Positions 35,582 through 43,920 of a stretch of DNA of 64,000 nt are shown here, piece after piece. The notes under the pieces were generated by a model. It saw nothing but the letters and a program-made list of their open reading frames with translations, was not told where the DNA came from and did no database searches. A program made the position numbers and the translations under genes. Positions within the stretch are counted from its first letter, which is position 1; every line of letters starts with the position of its first letter. Origin of the DNA: Tropicimonas aquimaris (GTDB lineage Bacteria; Pseudomonadota; Alphaproteobacteria; Rhodobacterales; Rhodobacteraceae); the NCBI RefSeq assembly GCF_042676185.1, contig NZ_JBHTJT010000006.1:248001-312000 (forward strand). Reading direction: 5' to 3'.

Positions 35582-37003
35582 ATGATCCATCCCGTCATTC
35601 TCTGTGGTGGCTCCGGCACCCGGCTTTGGCCCTCCTCGCGCAAGGGCTACCCCAAGCAATTCGCGCCGCTCCTCGGAGAGGACAGTCTTTACCAGGCAAC
35701 CTTGCGCCGGCTTACCGGTCCGCGTTTTACCCGCCCGCTTGTGATGACCAACGAGGAGTTCCGCTTCCTCGCCTCGCAACAGGCCGCGGGGATCGGGCTC
35801 TCGGACGCGCAGGTGGTGGTCGAGCCCTGCTTGCGGGACACCGCTCCGGCCATCCTCGTCGCGGCCCTCATCGTGGCGCAGGACGACGGCGACGACGGGC
35901 TGATGCTGGTTGCCCCGTCCGACCACGTGATCGCCGACCTGCCCGGTTTCCTGCATGCGGTGGACCGCGGCGCCGAAGCCGCCTGCAGCGGCGCGCTGGT
36001 CACTTTTGGGGTGACGCCGGACCGGCCGGAAACCGGCTATGGCTATCTCGAGATCGCCCGCAAGCCCGACGGGACCGGCGCCGCCCTGCCGGTGTCCAGC
36101 TTCCGCGAGAAGCCCGATGCCGCGACCGCAGCGAAGTTCCTCGAGGAGGGCACCTATCTCTGGAACGCCGGGATCTTCCTGTTCCGTGCCGCCGACGTGA
36201 TCGCGGCCTTCGAGGCCCATGCACCGGACCTCGTCGCCCCCGCCCGCGCCGCTCTGGATCGCGGCCGCGAGGATCTGAACCTGTTCCGGCTGGACCCTGA
36301 CTCCTACGCCGGGTCGCCGTCGATCTCCTTCGACTATGCCGTGATGGAAAAGGCCGGGCGGGTCTCGGCGGTGCCGCTCGACTGCGCCTGGTCCGACCTC
36401 GGCGCCTGGGACGCAATCTGGGCGGCCGAGGCCCCCGACCCCAAAGGGCTGGCCACCCGAGGTCCCGTCACGGCTATCGATTGCAGCGACAGCTACCTGC
36501 GGTCCGAGGAGCCGGGGCTGCAACTCGTGGGGCTCGGGCTCGACGGGGTCGTCGCAGTGGCGATGCGCGATGCGGTGCTGGTGGCCGACAAGAGCCGGGT
36601 GCAGGAGGTCAAGGGCCTGGTCTCGACCCTGCGCGCCGGCGGCGTCTGTCAAGCCGACGACTACCCCCGTTTCCACCGTCCCTGGGGCTGGTACGAGACG
36701 CTCTGCATCGACACGCGCTTCCAGGTGAAGCGGATCATGGTGCACCCCGGCGGGGTGCTGAGCCTGCAGAGCCACCATCACCGGTCGGAGCACTGGATCG
36801 TTGTGTCCGGCACGGCCGAAGTTACGATCGGCGACCAGGTCAAACTGGTGACCGAGAACCAATCGGTCTACATCCCGCTCGGCACCGTGCACCGCATGGC
36901 CAACCCCGGAAAGCTGCCGATGTATCTGATCGAGGTCCAGACCGGAGCCTATCTCGGCGAGGACGACATCCAGCGCTACGAGGATGTCTACGGCAGGGGC
37001 TGA
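35582..37003 (+). CDS. manC: Mannose-1-phosphate guanylyltransferase / mannose-6-phosphate isomerase
   Basis: A 473-residue bifunctional enzyme of the ManC/AlgA type. The N-terminal nucleotidyltransferase has ILCGGSGTRLWPSSRKGYPK. The C-terminal cupin (about 370-470, with HPGGVLSLQSHHHRSEHW) isomerises fructose-6-P to mannose-6-P. The product, GDP-mannose, feeds a mannose- or fucose-containing polysaccharide. A good ribosome site (AGAGGA) precedes it, and a glycosyltransferase follows in the same frame. Confidence 0.95.
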   Translation: MIHPVILCGGSGTRLWPSSRKGYPKQFAPLLGEDSLYQATLRRLTGPRFTRPLVMTNEEFRFLASQQAAGIGLSDAQVVVEPCLRDTAPAILVAALIVAQDDGDDGLMLVAPSDHVIADLPGFLHAVDRGAEAACSGALVTFGVTPDRPETGYGYLEIARKPDGTGAALPVSSFREKPDAATAAKFLEEGTYLWNAGIFLFRAADVIAAFEAHAPDLVAPARAALDRGREDLNLFRLDPDSYAGSPSISFDYAVMEKAGRVSAVPLDCAWSDLGAWDAIWAAEAPDPKGLATRGPVTAIDCSDSYLRSEEPGLQLVGLGLDGVVAVAMRDAVLVADKSRVQEVKGLVSTLRAGGVCQADDYPRFHRPWGWYETLCIDTRFQVKRIMVHPGGVLSLQSHHHRSEHWIVVSGTAEVTIGDQVKLVTENQSVYIPLGTVHRMANPGKLPMYLIEVQTGAYLGEDDIQRYEDVYGRG

Positions 37004-37030
37004 CGCCCCGCCCCACCTGGAGACTTCGCC

Positions 37031-37951
37031 CTGCCTGACCGCCCCCGCACCTTTCCTGCCCCGGAGACGGTCGCTGTCGTCCTCGCCGTGTTCAACGGCG
37101 AACGCTTCCTTGGCGCGGCGCTCGCCTCCGTCTTCGCGCAGAGCCGGGTGCCGGACGAGGTGATCGTGGTCGATGACGGCTCGACTGATTCCAGCGGGCA
37201 GATCGCGCGCAGCCATCCCGGCGTGCGGGTGATCCGGCAGGAGAACCAGGGACTGAGCGCCGCCCGCAACACCGGGCTCGCCGCCGTGCAGTCGGACGCG
37301 GTGGTGTTTCTCGACGATGACGACCGGATGCTGCCGGAGAACCTCGCCACGGGGCTGCGTCTCCTGTCCGCATACCCGCAGGCGGCCTTCGTCGCCGGTT
37401 GCGCCACGCCGATCGACGCCGCCGGTACCCGGACCAGCCCCGACAAGCGCCTCGGCAGTCCCGGCCCCTGCAGCTTTGCCACCCTGCTGGCCGGTCATTC
37501 CTTCGTGCCGCCCTCCACCGTGATGTTCCGCCGCGCGGCCTTCGAGGCGACCGGCCCGTTCGACACCGCGCTTCGGTCGGGCTGCGAGGATCTGGACATC
37601 TACCTGCGCATGGCGCGGGTCTTCGAGATTCATGCCCACCCGGCGCTGATCGTCGAATATCGCCGCCACGGCCGCAACATCACCCGCAATCGTGCCAGGC
37701 TGCTCAAGGCCAGCCTCGACCTGCTGGAGCGCAACCGTGCACTTGTCGCGGACGACCCGGAGCTGAAGGCCGCCCTTGAAGCGGGCCGGCGGCGCTGGAT
37801 CGCGACCTATGGGCCGGGCTTGCCCAGCGAAGCGGCCGGACATCTGAAACAGGGGCACATCCTGCCGGCCGTGCGCGCGATCGGTGCGGCGCTGCGCTAT
37901 CATCCGCAGGGGCTCTGGCGCTACCTGTACGGCAAGTTCGGGCGCGGATGA
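37031..37951 (+). CDS. Family 2 glycosyltransferase with a non-standard start
   Basis: A GT-A enzyme; VFNGERFLGAALASVF and VIVVDDGSTDSSGQIA bind the nucleotide sugar. The only standard start in frame, GTG at 37088, would remove the first beta strand (VAVVLAV). Upstream the frame stays open to the manC stop, and the only near-cognate start is a CTG at 37031, eight bases after GGAG. I use 37031; the product is then 306 residues. Family 2 enzymes usually need that first strand. A frameshift or rare start cannot be told apart here. Confidence 0.75.
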   Translation: MPDRPRTFPAPETVAVVLAVFNGERFLGAALASVFAQSRVPDEVIVVDDGSTDSSGQIARSHPGVRVIRQENQGLSAARNTGLAAVQSDAVVFLDDDDRMLPENLATGLRLLSAYPQAAFVAGCATPIDAAGTRTSPDKRLGSPGPCSFATLLAGHSFVPPSTVMFRRAAFEATGPFDTALRSGCEDLDIYLRMARVFEIHAHPALIVEYRRHGRNITRNRARLLKASLDLLERNRALVADDPELKAALEAGRRRWIATYGPGLPSEAAGHLKQGHILPAVRAIGAALRYHPQGLWRYLYGKFGRG

Positions 37952-37960
37952 TCTGCGGCG

Positions 37961-38030
37961 GACGGGGGGCCGTCTGCCCCCCGCGCCCCGTTCCGGGGCT
38001 CCCCCCGAGGGTATTTTCCCCAAGAAGACG
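37961..38030. repeat. Two-hairpin GGGTATTT intergenic element (copy B)
   Basis: First hairpin: GGGGGGC (37964-37970), loop CGTCT, GCCCCCC (37976-37982). Second: GCCCCG (37985-37990), loop, CGGGGC (37994-37999). Then CCCCCCGAGGGTATTTTCCC and CAAGAAGA follow. Copy C at 42762 has the same order with compensated differences in the second stem. It lies between two EPS glycosyltransferase genes. It could be a terminator or a mobile, non-coding repeat. Confidence 0.7.
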
Positions 38031-38105
38031 GGTATGGGCCGTTTTGCGATGGACCTCCGCCCCTGCCGCGTCGCAAGGTGCCGTCGCCCGCATCGAAGGA
38101 CCCTC

Positions 38106-39359
38106 ATGGACGACCGCCCGCAATCGAAGGCCCTGCCGCGCCTCGCCTACCTGACCAGCGAATACCCGGCGGTGTCTCACACCTTCATACTGCGGGAGGT
38201 CAACGCCCTGCGGCGGCTCGGTTTCGAGGTCGAGACCTGCTCGATCCGGCGGACGGATCCGGAGCTTCACCATCGCGGGCCGCAGGAACGGCATGCAGCG
38301 GCATCGACCTTCTACGTCCTGAGTGCTGCGCGGTCTCCCCTGGCGCTGATTTCCGCGCAACTGGCTGCACTAGCACGTCCCGGACGATGGTTGCGGGCAG
38401 CGGGGCTCGCCTGGCGCAGCCGGCCACCGGGCTTGCGGGCCATGCTCTACCAGGCATTCTACCTCGTCGAGGCCGCGGTCCTGGCGCGCCACCTGCGCCA
38501 GCGGGGCATCACGCACCTGCACTGCCATTTCGGACACTCCGCCTGCAGCGTCGCCATGCTGGCCAGCGAATTGTCCGGCATCCCCTACAGTTTCACCCTG
38601 CACGGGCCAACGATCTTCTATGCGCCGAAGCATTGGCGGATCGACGAGAAGATCGCCCGGGCGCGCTTCGTGGCCTGCATCAGCCAGTACTGCCGAAGCC
38701 AGGCGATGATCTTTGCCGCGCCCGAGCATTGGGACCGTCTCAAGGTGATCCACTGCGGCGTCGATCCGGCACTCGACGATACCGGAGCGCGGGAACGAAC
38801 CGGCAAGCGGCTGCTGTTTGTCGGGCGACTGGCGGCGGTCAAGGGGGTGCCGGTGCTGCTGGAGGCGTTCAAGGCGGTGGCCGCGCAGCACCCGGAAGCC
38901 CATCTGACCCTGATTGGCGATGGCCCTGAGCGGACCCGGTTGGAAACCGAGGCGGAGCATCTCGGCGTTTCGCGGCAGGCGGCCTTTGCCGGGTATCGCA
39001 GCCAGGAGGAGGTGGCCGCCGCTCTGGCGGATGCGGATCTGTTCGTTCTGCCCTCCTTCGCCGAGGGGGTGCCGGTGGTGTTGATGGAGGCGATGGCGGC
39101 GCGCCTGCCGGTCGTCGCGACGCGCGTTGGCGGGGTTCAGGAACTGGTCGAGGACGGCGTGAGCGGACTTGCCGTGGCACCAGGGGATGCGGACGCCTTC
39201 GCCAATGCGCTTCTGCGCCTCTTGGACGATCCGGACCGGATGCGCTCCATGGGAGAGGCCGGACGCGCGCGAGTGATCGATGAATTCTCCACCGAACGCG
39301 AAGCGGAACGGCTGGCCGGGTTGTTTCGGGGAGATATGGCCGGGCCAGCCCGCCAATAA
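38106..39359 (+). CDS. Family 4 glycosyltransferase (AmsK/ExoL-like)
   Basis: A 417-residue GT-B enzyme with LLFVGRLAAVKGVPVLLEAF and the E-x7-E signature FAEGVPVVLMEAMA. The N-terminal YLTSEYPAVSHTFILREVNAL is that of colanic-acid and EPS retaining transferases. The ATG at 38106 is used because upstream residues are low-complexity and include repeat copy B. It is the last gene of the polysaccharide region and converges on the DUF192 gene. Confidence 0.88.
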   Translation: MDDRPQSKALPRLAYLTSEYPAVSHTFILREVNALRRLGFEVETCSIRRTDPELHHRGPQERHAAASTFYVLSAARSPLALISAQLAALARPGRWLRAAGLAWRSRPPGLRAMLYQAFYLVEAAVLARHLRQRGITHLHCHFGHSACSVAMLASELSGIPYSFTLHGPTIFYAPKHWRIDEKIARARFVACISQYCRSQAMIFAAPEHWDRLKVIHCGVDPALDDTGARERTGKRLLFVGRLAAVKGVPVLLEAFKAVAAQHPEAHLTLIGDGPERTRLETEAEHLGVSRQAAFAGYRSQEEVAAALADADLFVLPSFAEGVPVVLMEAMAARLPVVATRVGGVQELVEDGVSGLAVAPGDADAFANALLRLLDDPDRMRSMGEAGRARVIDEFSTEREAERLAGLFRGDMAGPARQ

Positions 39360-39386
39360 GATCCATTTCAGTCCTGATAGGCCGAG

Positions 39387-39409
39387 CGGCGCGTTTACGA
39401 AACGCCGCC
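39387..39409. terminator. Hairpin between convergent genes
   Basis: GGCGCGTTT-ACG-AAACGCCGCC in the 58-base gap can pair over nine bases with a one-base bulge. It may terminate the glycosyltransferase from the left and the DUF192 gene from the right. There is no strong T tail, so this is tentative. Confidence 0.4.
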
Positions 39410-39417
39410 AGTGCGTC

Positions 39418-39897
39418 TCAGTCCGCGCAGGACCAGGCGGCGTCCTCTCCAAGGGCGGGGTGGCGCATCTGGGTGCCGGGCGCGATGTTCAGCGCCTCGG
39501 CCAGCCCGCCGTTGATCTCCAGCACCGCCACCACGCCGCGGCCGCCGTCGATCGGCGTGAGGTCGCCCGGAATCGCCTCCGAATGCACGCGGGTCACGAC
39601 GCCGCGGGCATCGGCAAAGATCATGTCGAGCGGGATCAGCGTGTTCTTCATCCAGAAGCTCGCGTGCTGCGGCTGCGGATAGATGAACAGCATGCCTGCG
39701 GACCGGGGCAGCGACTCGCGGAACATCAGGCCGCGGGCACGTTCTTCGTTGTCGTCTGCGACCTCGACGGAAAAACGCGCACTGCCCCAGTCGCCGCGCA
39801 GGTCGATCTGGTCCTCTGCGCATTCGGCGCTCGCAACCGCGGGAAGTGCCGCCATCACAAGCGCCAGGAACGCCGTCCTGCCCCACCCCGTGAACAT
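39418..39897 (-). CDS. DUF192 family exported protein
   Basis: A 159-residue protein with a signal peptide (TAFLALVMAALPAVASA) and one DUF192 domain: ERARGLMFRESLPRSAGMLF, FWMKNTLIPLDMIFADARG and VLEINGGLAEALNIAPGT. Function of the family is unknown. The start is the ATG at 39897, two bases from the end of the cold-shock gene, with GGGATCAC upstream; an earlier in-frame start would lie inside that gene. It is coupled to the cold-shock gene, a common pair in this group. Confidence 0.85.
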   Translation of the reverse strand: MFTGWGRTAFLALVMAALPAVASAECAEDQIDLRGDWGSARFSVEVADDNEERARGLMFRESLPRSAGMLFIYPQPQHASFWMKNTLIPLDMIFADARGVVTRVHSEAIPGDLTPIDGGRGVVAVLEINGGLAEALNIAPGTQMRHPALGEDAAWSCAD

Positions 39898-39899
39898 CG

Positions 39900-40436
39900 T
39901 CAGTGATCCCTGATCGCGCGTTCCCAAGCCGCGACCTCTATCGCCATGCGGCCGCGGCGCCCCTCGACCACGCGTAGGCCGACGGCCTCGCCGGGCTGAA
40001 GATCCGCCAGACCGGAGCGGCGCAGCACCTCGACATGCACGAAGATATCCTCATTGCGGCCAAATACATTGGCAAAGCCGAAGCCCTTGCCCTTGTCAAA
40101 CCACTTAACCCGCGCGGGCTCCAGCGGTAGGGCGGCGATTTCCTCGGCCGTGATGGCGGCCGCATCTTCCAGCGGCGGGCCGTCGTCCTCGTCGGGCGGG
40201 GTGATCGAACGCACCTCGACCGCCTGCATCCCGCGAGCGGTCTGCTGGACGAGGATCTCGATGAGCGCCCCGTCGGCAACGGAAGATTGCCCGAAGTTCC
40301 GAAGCACATTCGCATGAAGCAGAATGTCCGGACCGCCCTCTTCGGCGACCACGAAGCCAAACCCCTTGCTGGGGTCGAACCATTTTACACGGCCGTTCAC
40401 CGGCCACGCGTTCCCAGTCTCGTCTTTCGCGGTCAC
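39900..40436 (-). CDS. Double cold-shock-domain protein
   Basis: A 178-residue protein with two CSDs. The first (about 10-70) has GRVKWFDPSKGFGFV and DILLHANVL; the second (about 110-175) has ARVKWFDKGKGFGFANV and DIFVHVEVL. Both carry RNP1 and RNP2 motifs that bind single-stranded nucleic acid. An acidic linker joins them. The GTG at 40436, with AAGGTGA seven bases ahead, is preferred over the GTG at 40457, which lacks a ribosome site. Two-domain CSPs of this type are known in alphaproteobacteria; it probably acts as an RNA chaperone. Confidence 0.88.
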   Translation of the reverse strand: MTAKDETGNAWPVNGRVKWFDPSKGFGFVVAEEGGPDILLHANVLRNFGQSSVADGALIEILVQQTARGMQAVEVRSITPPDEDDGPPLEDAAAITAEEIAALPLEPARVKWFDKGKGFGFANVFGRNEDIFVHVEVLRRSGLADLQPGEAVGLRVVEGRRGRMAIEVAAWERAIRDH

Positions 40437-40661
40437 CAGCGGGTCACCTTTGTACACTCCCGATTACGGGCCTTCGGTTTTCTACCACTACACCAATCAA
40501 AGAGCTTGGAGAGTAAAAGCGTGACGTAAATGGAAACAATCAATTCAGAGCTTCGATGGTTAGGGCATGATACCCATCGTTTCAAGCTTTGGCCTTCGTT
40601 TCAACGCAGATGCCACGAAATGACCTAGATTGATGAAGAAAAACCACATTTTCGACAGATT

Positions 40662-41264
40662 TCACGGCGATAGCCGGCGAACTTCCCATGAACCCTGGGC
40701 AGTTTTCCGCCACTGGAAACGATCGTGAAGGCGAAACGCGCCATCGGCCCAGAATTCGATCTCGGTCGGCCGCAGCCGGAAACCGCCCCAGAATGGCGGA
40801 CGCGGCGGGTTGGTGCCGTGTTTTGCCGTGACGCGGGCCACTTCGGCCATGAGCGACGCGCGCGACGCGAGCGGTTGACTCTGGTGCGACGCCCAGGCCC
40901 CCAGCCGGGATTTCAGAGACCGGGAGGCGAAATAGGCATCGGCCTGCGGCCCCTCTTCGCGCTCCACCGTGCCGCGCACCCGGATCTGCCGGCGCAGGCT
41001 CTTCCAGTGGGCGACGAAGGCCGCCTTGCCGGCTTGCTCCAGCTCGGCCGCCTTGGCGCTGCTGTAGTTGGTGTAGAAGACGAAGGCATCGGCCTCGATC
41101 TCCTTGAGCAGCACCATCCGGACATTGGGCATGCCCCCCTCGTCGACCGTGGCGAGCGCGATCGCGTTGGGATCGTTCACTTCCCTGGCCTCCGCCTCGG
41201 CCAGCCAGTCACGGGCCAGCGCGAAGGGATCGTCGCCTGCGAAGATGCCGGTTCGGTCGCTCAT
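40662..41264 (-). CDS. pdxH: Pyridoxamine 5'-phosphate oxidase
   Basis: A 200-residue FMN enzyme that makes pyridoxal phosphate from PNP or PMP. Features include MVLLKEIEADAFVFYTNYSS, SRLGAWASHQSQPLASRASL, PPFWGGFRLRPTEIEFW and the C-terminal RLHDRF...WEVRRLSP, all diagnostic. It is complete and transcribed away from fabI. Confidence 0.96.
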   Translation of the reverse strand: MSDRTGIFAGDDPFALARDWLAEAEAREVNDPNAIALATVDEGGMPNVRMVLLKEIEADAFVFYTNYSSAKAAELEQAGKAAFVAHWKSLRRQIRVRGTVEREEGPQADAYFASRSLKSRLGAWASHQSQPLASRASLMAEVARVTAKHGTNPPRPPFWGGFRLRPTEIEFWADGAFRLHDRFQWRKTAQGSWEVRRLSP

Positions 41265-41399
41265 CGGGGTTACTCCTGCGTTGCGCAGCCCGGGCTATAC
41301 GCGATGCGCGGGCATTTCCAGTGTCTTCCGTCGCTCTTGCCCTGCCCATGCCGCTTGCCGTAAAGGGGCCGAAAGGAAATCCGAGCGGCGGAGGGACAG

Positions 41400-42218
41400 A
41401 TGACGACAGGTCTTATGGCGGGCAAGCGCGGCCTTATAATGGGGCTTGCCAACGACAAGTCCATCGCCTGGGGAATTGCGCGGGCCTGCGCAGATGCCGG
41501 CGCCGAACTCGCGCTGACCTATCAGGGCGACGCCTTCCGCAAGCGTGTGCTGCCGCTGGCCGAGCAACTGGGCGTGACCCAGCTTGCCGATTGCGATGTG
41601 ACCGACGACGCCTCGGTGGATGCGGTTTTCGCGCAGCTCGAAGAGGCCTGGGGCTCCATCGATTTCGTCGTGCACGCCATCGGTTTCTCCGACAAGAACG
41701 AGCTGCGCGGCCGCTATGTCGACACCAGCCGGGCCAATTTCAACATGACGATGGATGTCTCGGTCTACTCCTTCACCTCCGTCGTCCAGCGGGCAGAGAA
41801 GCTGATGAAAAACGGCGGCTCCTGCCTGACGCTCAGCTACCTCGGTGCCGAGCGGGTGATGCCACACTATAATGTGATGGGTGTCGCCAAGGCCGCGCTG
41901 GAGGCCAGCGTGCGCTACCTTGCCGAGGACCTGGGCAAGGACGGCATCCGGGTCAACGCGATCTCGGCAGGCCCGATCAAGACGCTGGCCGCGAGCGGCA
42001 TCGGCGATTTCCGCTACATCCTGAAGTGGAACGAGCTGAATTCGCCGCTGCGCCGCAACGTGACCATCCAGGACGTGGGCAATTCGGCGCTCTACCTGCT
42101 GTCGGATCTCGGCGCGGGCGTCACGGGCGAGCTGCACCACGTGGATGCCGGCTACCACAGCGTCGGCATGAAGGCCGTCGATGCGCCCGATATCGACGTG
42201 ACCACCGGAAAGAAGTGA
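41400..42218 (+). CDS. fabI: Enoyl-[acyl-carrier-protein] reductase (NADH)
   Basis: A 272-residue SDR of the FabI type, which reduces trans-2-enoyl-ACP in fatty acid elongation. RGLIMGLANDKSIAWGIA binds NAD, and SYLGAERVMPHYNVMGVAKA gives the catalytic Tyr and Lys in the FabI spacing. A GGAGGG site is seven bases ahead of the ATG. It is seven bases from gpt, forming a small unit. Confidence 0.95.
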   Translation: MTTGLMAGKRGLIMGLANDKSIAWGIARACADAGAELALTYQGDAFRKRVLPLAEQLGVTQLADCDVTDDASVDAVFAQLEEAWGSIDFVVHAIGFSDKNELRGRYVDTSRANFNMTMDVSVYSFTSVVQRAEKLMKNGGSCLTLSYLGAERVMPHYNVMGVAKAALEASVRYLAEDLGKDGIRVNAISAGPIKTLAASGIGDFRYILKWNELNSPLRRNVTIQDVGNSALYLLSDLGAGVTGELHHVDAGYHSVGMKAVDAPDIDVTTGKK

Positions 42219-42225
42219 GACCCAG

Positions 42226-42741
42226 ATGAGCCAGCGCCCCGACCGCCTGCCCCACGAAAAGGGATTCCACATCAGCTGGGATCAAATCCACCGCGACAGC
42301 CGCGCGCTCGCCTGGCGTCTCGACGGCCACGGGCCGATGGAAGGCGGCGCCTGGAAGGCGATCGTCGCGATCACCCGGGGCGGCATGGCGCCGGCGATGA
42401 TCATCGCCCGCGAACTCGACGTGCGAATGGTCGATACGATCTCGGTGAAGTCCTACAACCACCAGCACCAGATGGATGCGGTCGTGCTCAAGGCGCCGGA
42501 CGAGGCGATGATGGGCGACGGCGAGGGCATTCTGGTGATCGACGACCTCGTGGACAGCGGCAAGACGCTGGAGCTGGTCCGCAAGCTTTATCCCAAGGCG
42601 CATTTCGCCACCGTCTACGCCAAGCCCAAGGGCCGGCCGATGGTGGACACCTTCATCACCGAGGTGAGCCAGGACACCTGGATCTTCTTCCCCTGGGACA
42701 TGGCCCTGCAATACGTCGAGCCCTATCGCGGCACCGACTGA
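42226..42741 (+). CDS. gpt: Xanthine phosphoribosyltransferase
   Basis: A 171-residue purine salvage enzyme: KAIVAITRGGMAPAMIIARE and the PRPP motif ILVIDDLVDSGKTLEL. FFPWDMALQYVEPYRGTD at the end fits XGPRT. It sits seven bases after fabI. Repeat copy C follows between it and the convergent hydrolase. Confidence 0.92.
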   Translation: MSQRPDRLPHEKGFHISWDQIHRDSRALAWRLDGHGPMEGGAWKAIVAITRGGMAPAMIIARELDVRMVDTISVKSYNHQHQMDAVVLKAPDEAMMGDGEGILVIDDLVDSGKTLELVRKLYPKAHFATVYAKPKGRPMVDTFITEVSQDTWIFFPWDMALQYVEPYRGTD

Positions 42742-42761
42742 CGGCGCTGGCCTTAAGGGGC

Positions 42762-42834
42762 GAGGGGGGGCCGTCTGCCCCCCGCCTGCCCCGTTCGGGG
42801 CAGCCTCCCCCCGAGGGTATTTCCCACCAGGAGA
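42762..42834. repeat. Two-hairpin GGGTATTT intergenic element (copy C)
   Basis: Same plan as copy B: GGGGGGC-CGTCT-GCCCCCC (42765-42783), then CTGCCCC-GTTC-GGGGCAG (around 42786-42803), then CCCCCCGAGGGTATTTCCC and an AGGAGAAG end. The second stem differs from B by paired changes (GCCCC/GGGGC to TGCCCC/GGGGCA). It lies in the gap between two convergent genes. Confidence 0.7.
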
Positions 42835-42854
42835 AGCTGCCTGCCTTGGTCTGA

Positions 42855-43742
42855 TCAGGCCAGGTTCGCCGCGAAATGCGCCAGCGTGCGATCCCACGCC
42901 AGGGTCGCCGCCGCCTCGTCGTAGCGCGGCGTCGAGTCGTTGTGGAAGCCGTGGTTGGCGCCCTCGTAGATATGCGCCTCATAGGCCTTGCCGTTCGCCT
43001 GCAGCGCCTCCTCGTAGGCGGGCCAGCCGGCGTTGACGCGTTCGTCGAGGCCACCGTAGTGCAGCAAGAGCGGTGCCTGGATCGACGGCACCTGCGCCGC
43101 TTCCGGCTGGCGTCCGTAGAAGGGCACGGAGGCGGCCATCTCGGGATAGGCCACCGCCAGCGCGTTGCAGACGCCGCCGCCGTAGCAGAAGCCCACCGCG
43201 CCGACCTTGCCGGTCGAGCCCTCGTGGTCGCGCAGGAATTCGAAAGCGGCGAAGAAATCCTCCATCAGCTTGGCGCCGTCGAGCGTCTGCTGCATGGCGC
43301 GGCCGTCGTCGTCATTGCCGGGATAACCGCCGAGCGGCGTGAGCCCGTCGGGTCCGAAGGCGAGGTAGCCCGCCTTGGCAGTCCGGCGCACGACGTCCTC
43401 GATATAGGGGTTGAGGCCCCGGTTCTCGTGGATCACCAGCACCGCCGGAAGCGGGCCGTTGGCGCCCGCGGGTTTCGCCATCAGGCCGCGGATGGTGCCG
43501 TGCCCCTCGGGGCTTTCGTATTCTGCGATCATGGTCTCGATCGACGGGTCGTCCTCCGCCACCTGCTGGGCGAGGGCATAGTTCGGCCGCATGCTCTGCA
43601 GCACCGCGGCCGCAGTCACGCCGACGGCGGTGTAATGCGCCGCCTGACGCAGGAATTCGCGCTTGGTCAGCTGCCCGTGGGCATAGCCGTCGTATAGTTC
43701 CAATAGCTTGGGATGAAAATCGGTTGCCTTCTTGCGGGTCAT
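42855..43742 (-). CDS. Dienelactone hydrolase family protein
   Basis: A 295-residue alpha/beta hydrolase. The catalytic triad is visible: nucleophile Cys in VGAVGFCYGGGV, Asp in YGGLDERVN, and His in NHGFHND. LVIHENRGLNPYIEDVVRR is the DLH signature. The N-terminal KREFLRQAAHYTAVGVTAAA resembles a Tat-type signal but has only one Arg pair mate (KR), so export is uncertain. The ATG at 43742 is preceded by GGAGCG; the longer reading is unsupported. Confidence 0.85.
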   Translation of the reverse strand: MTRKKATDFHPKLLELYDGYAHGQLTKREFLRQAAHYTAVGVTAAAVLQSMRPNYALAQQVAEDDPSIETMIAEYESPEGHGTIRGLMAKPAGANGPLPAVLVIHENRGLNPYIEDVVRRTAKAGYLAFGPDGLTPLGGYPGNDDDGRAMQQTLDGAKLMEDFFAAFEFLRDHEGSTGKVGAVGFCYGGGVCNALAVAYPEMAASVPFYGRQPEAAQVPSIQAPLLLHYGGLDERVNAGWPAYEEALQANGKAYEAHIYEGANHGFHNDSTPRYDEAAATLAWDRTLAHFAANLA

Positions 43743-43920
43743 GTCGCGCTCCTTGGCGAGGGTGTCCGGGCGGACTGTAGCACCGGAATCCGGCCGCGCG
43801 ACGCCCGTCACCAAAACGTGTTGAGGGTGCGCAGAAGCCGCCATTGCCGCGCCGCAGCAGGACCCTTTCGGGCCGGTGTCGGCGCTGTTAGACAGGGCAA
43901 GGACCGAAGGAGCCCCGCCG

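Noticed and set aside
37948..38154. Short plus-strand frame over repeat copy B
   Set aside because: It reads through hairpins and has no ribosome site; the true gene starts at 38106.
40440..40510. Minus strand reads TTGGTGTAGTGGTAGAA, like a tRNA D arm
   Set aside because: No T-arm GTTCGAA, no matching acceptor stem, and no anticodon loop follow at the right distance. It is probably part of the cold-shock gene leader.
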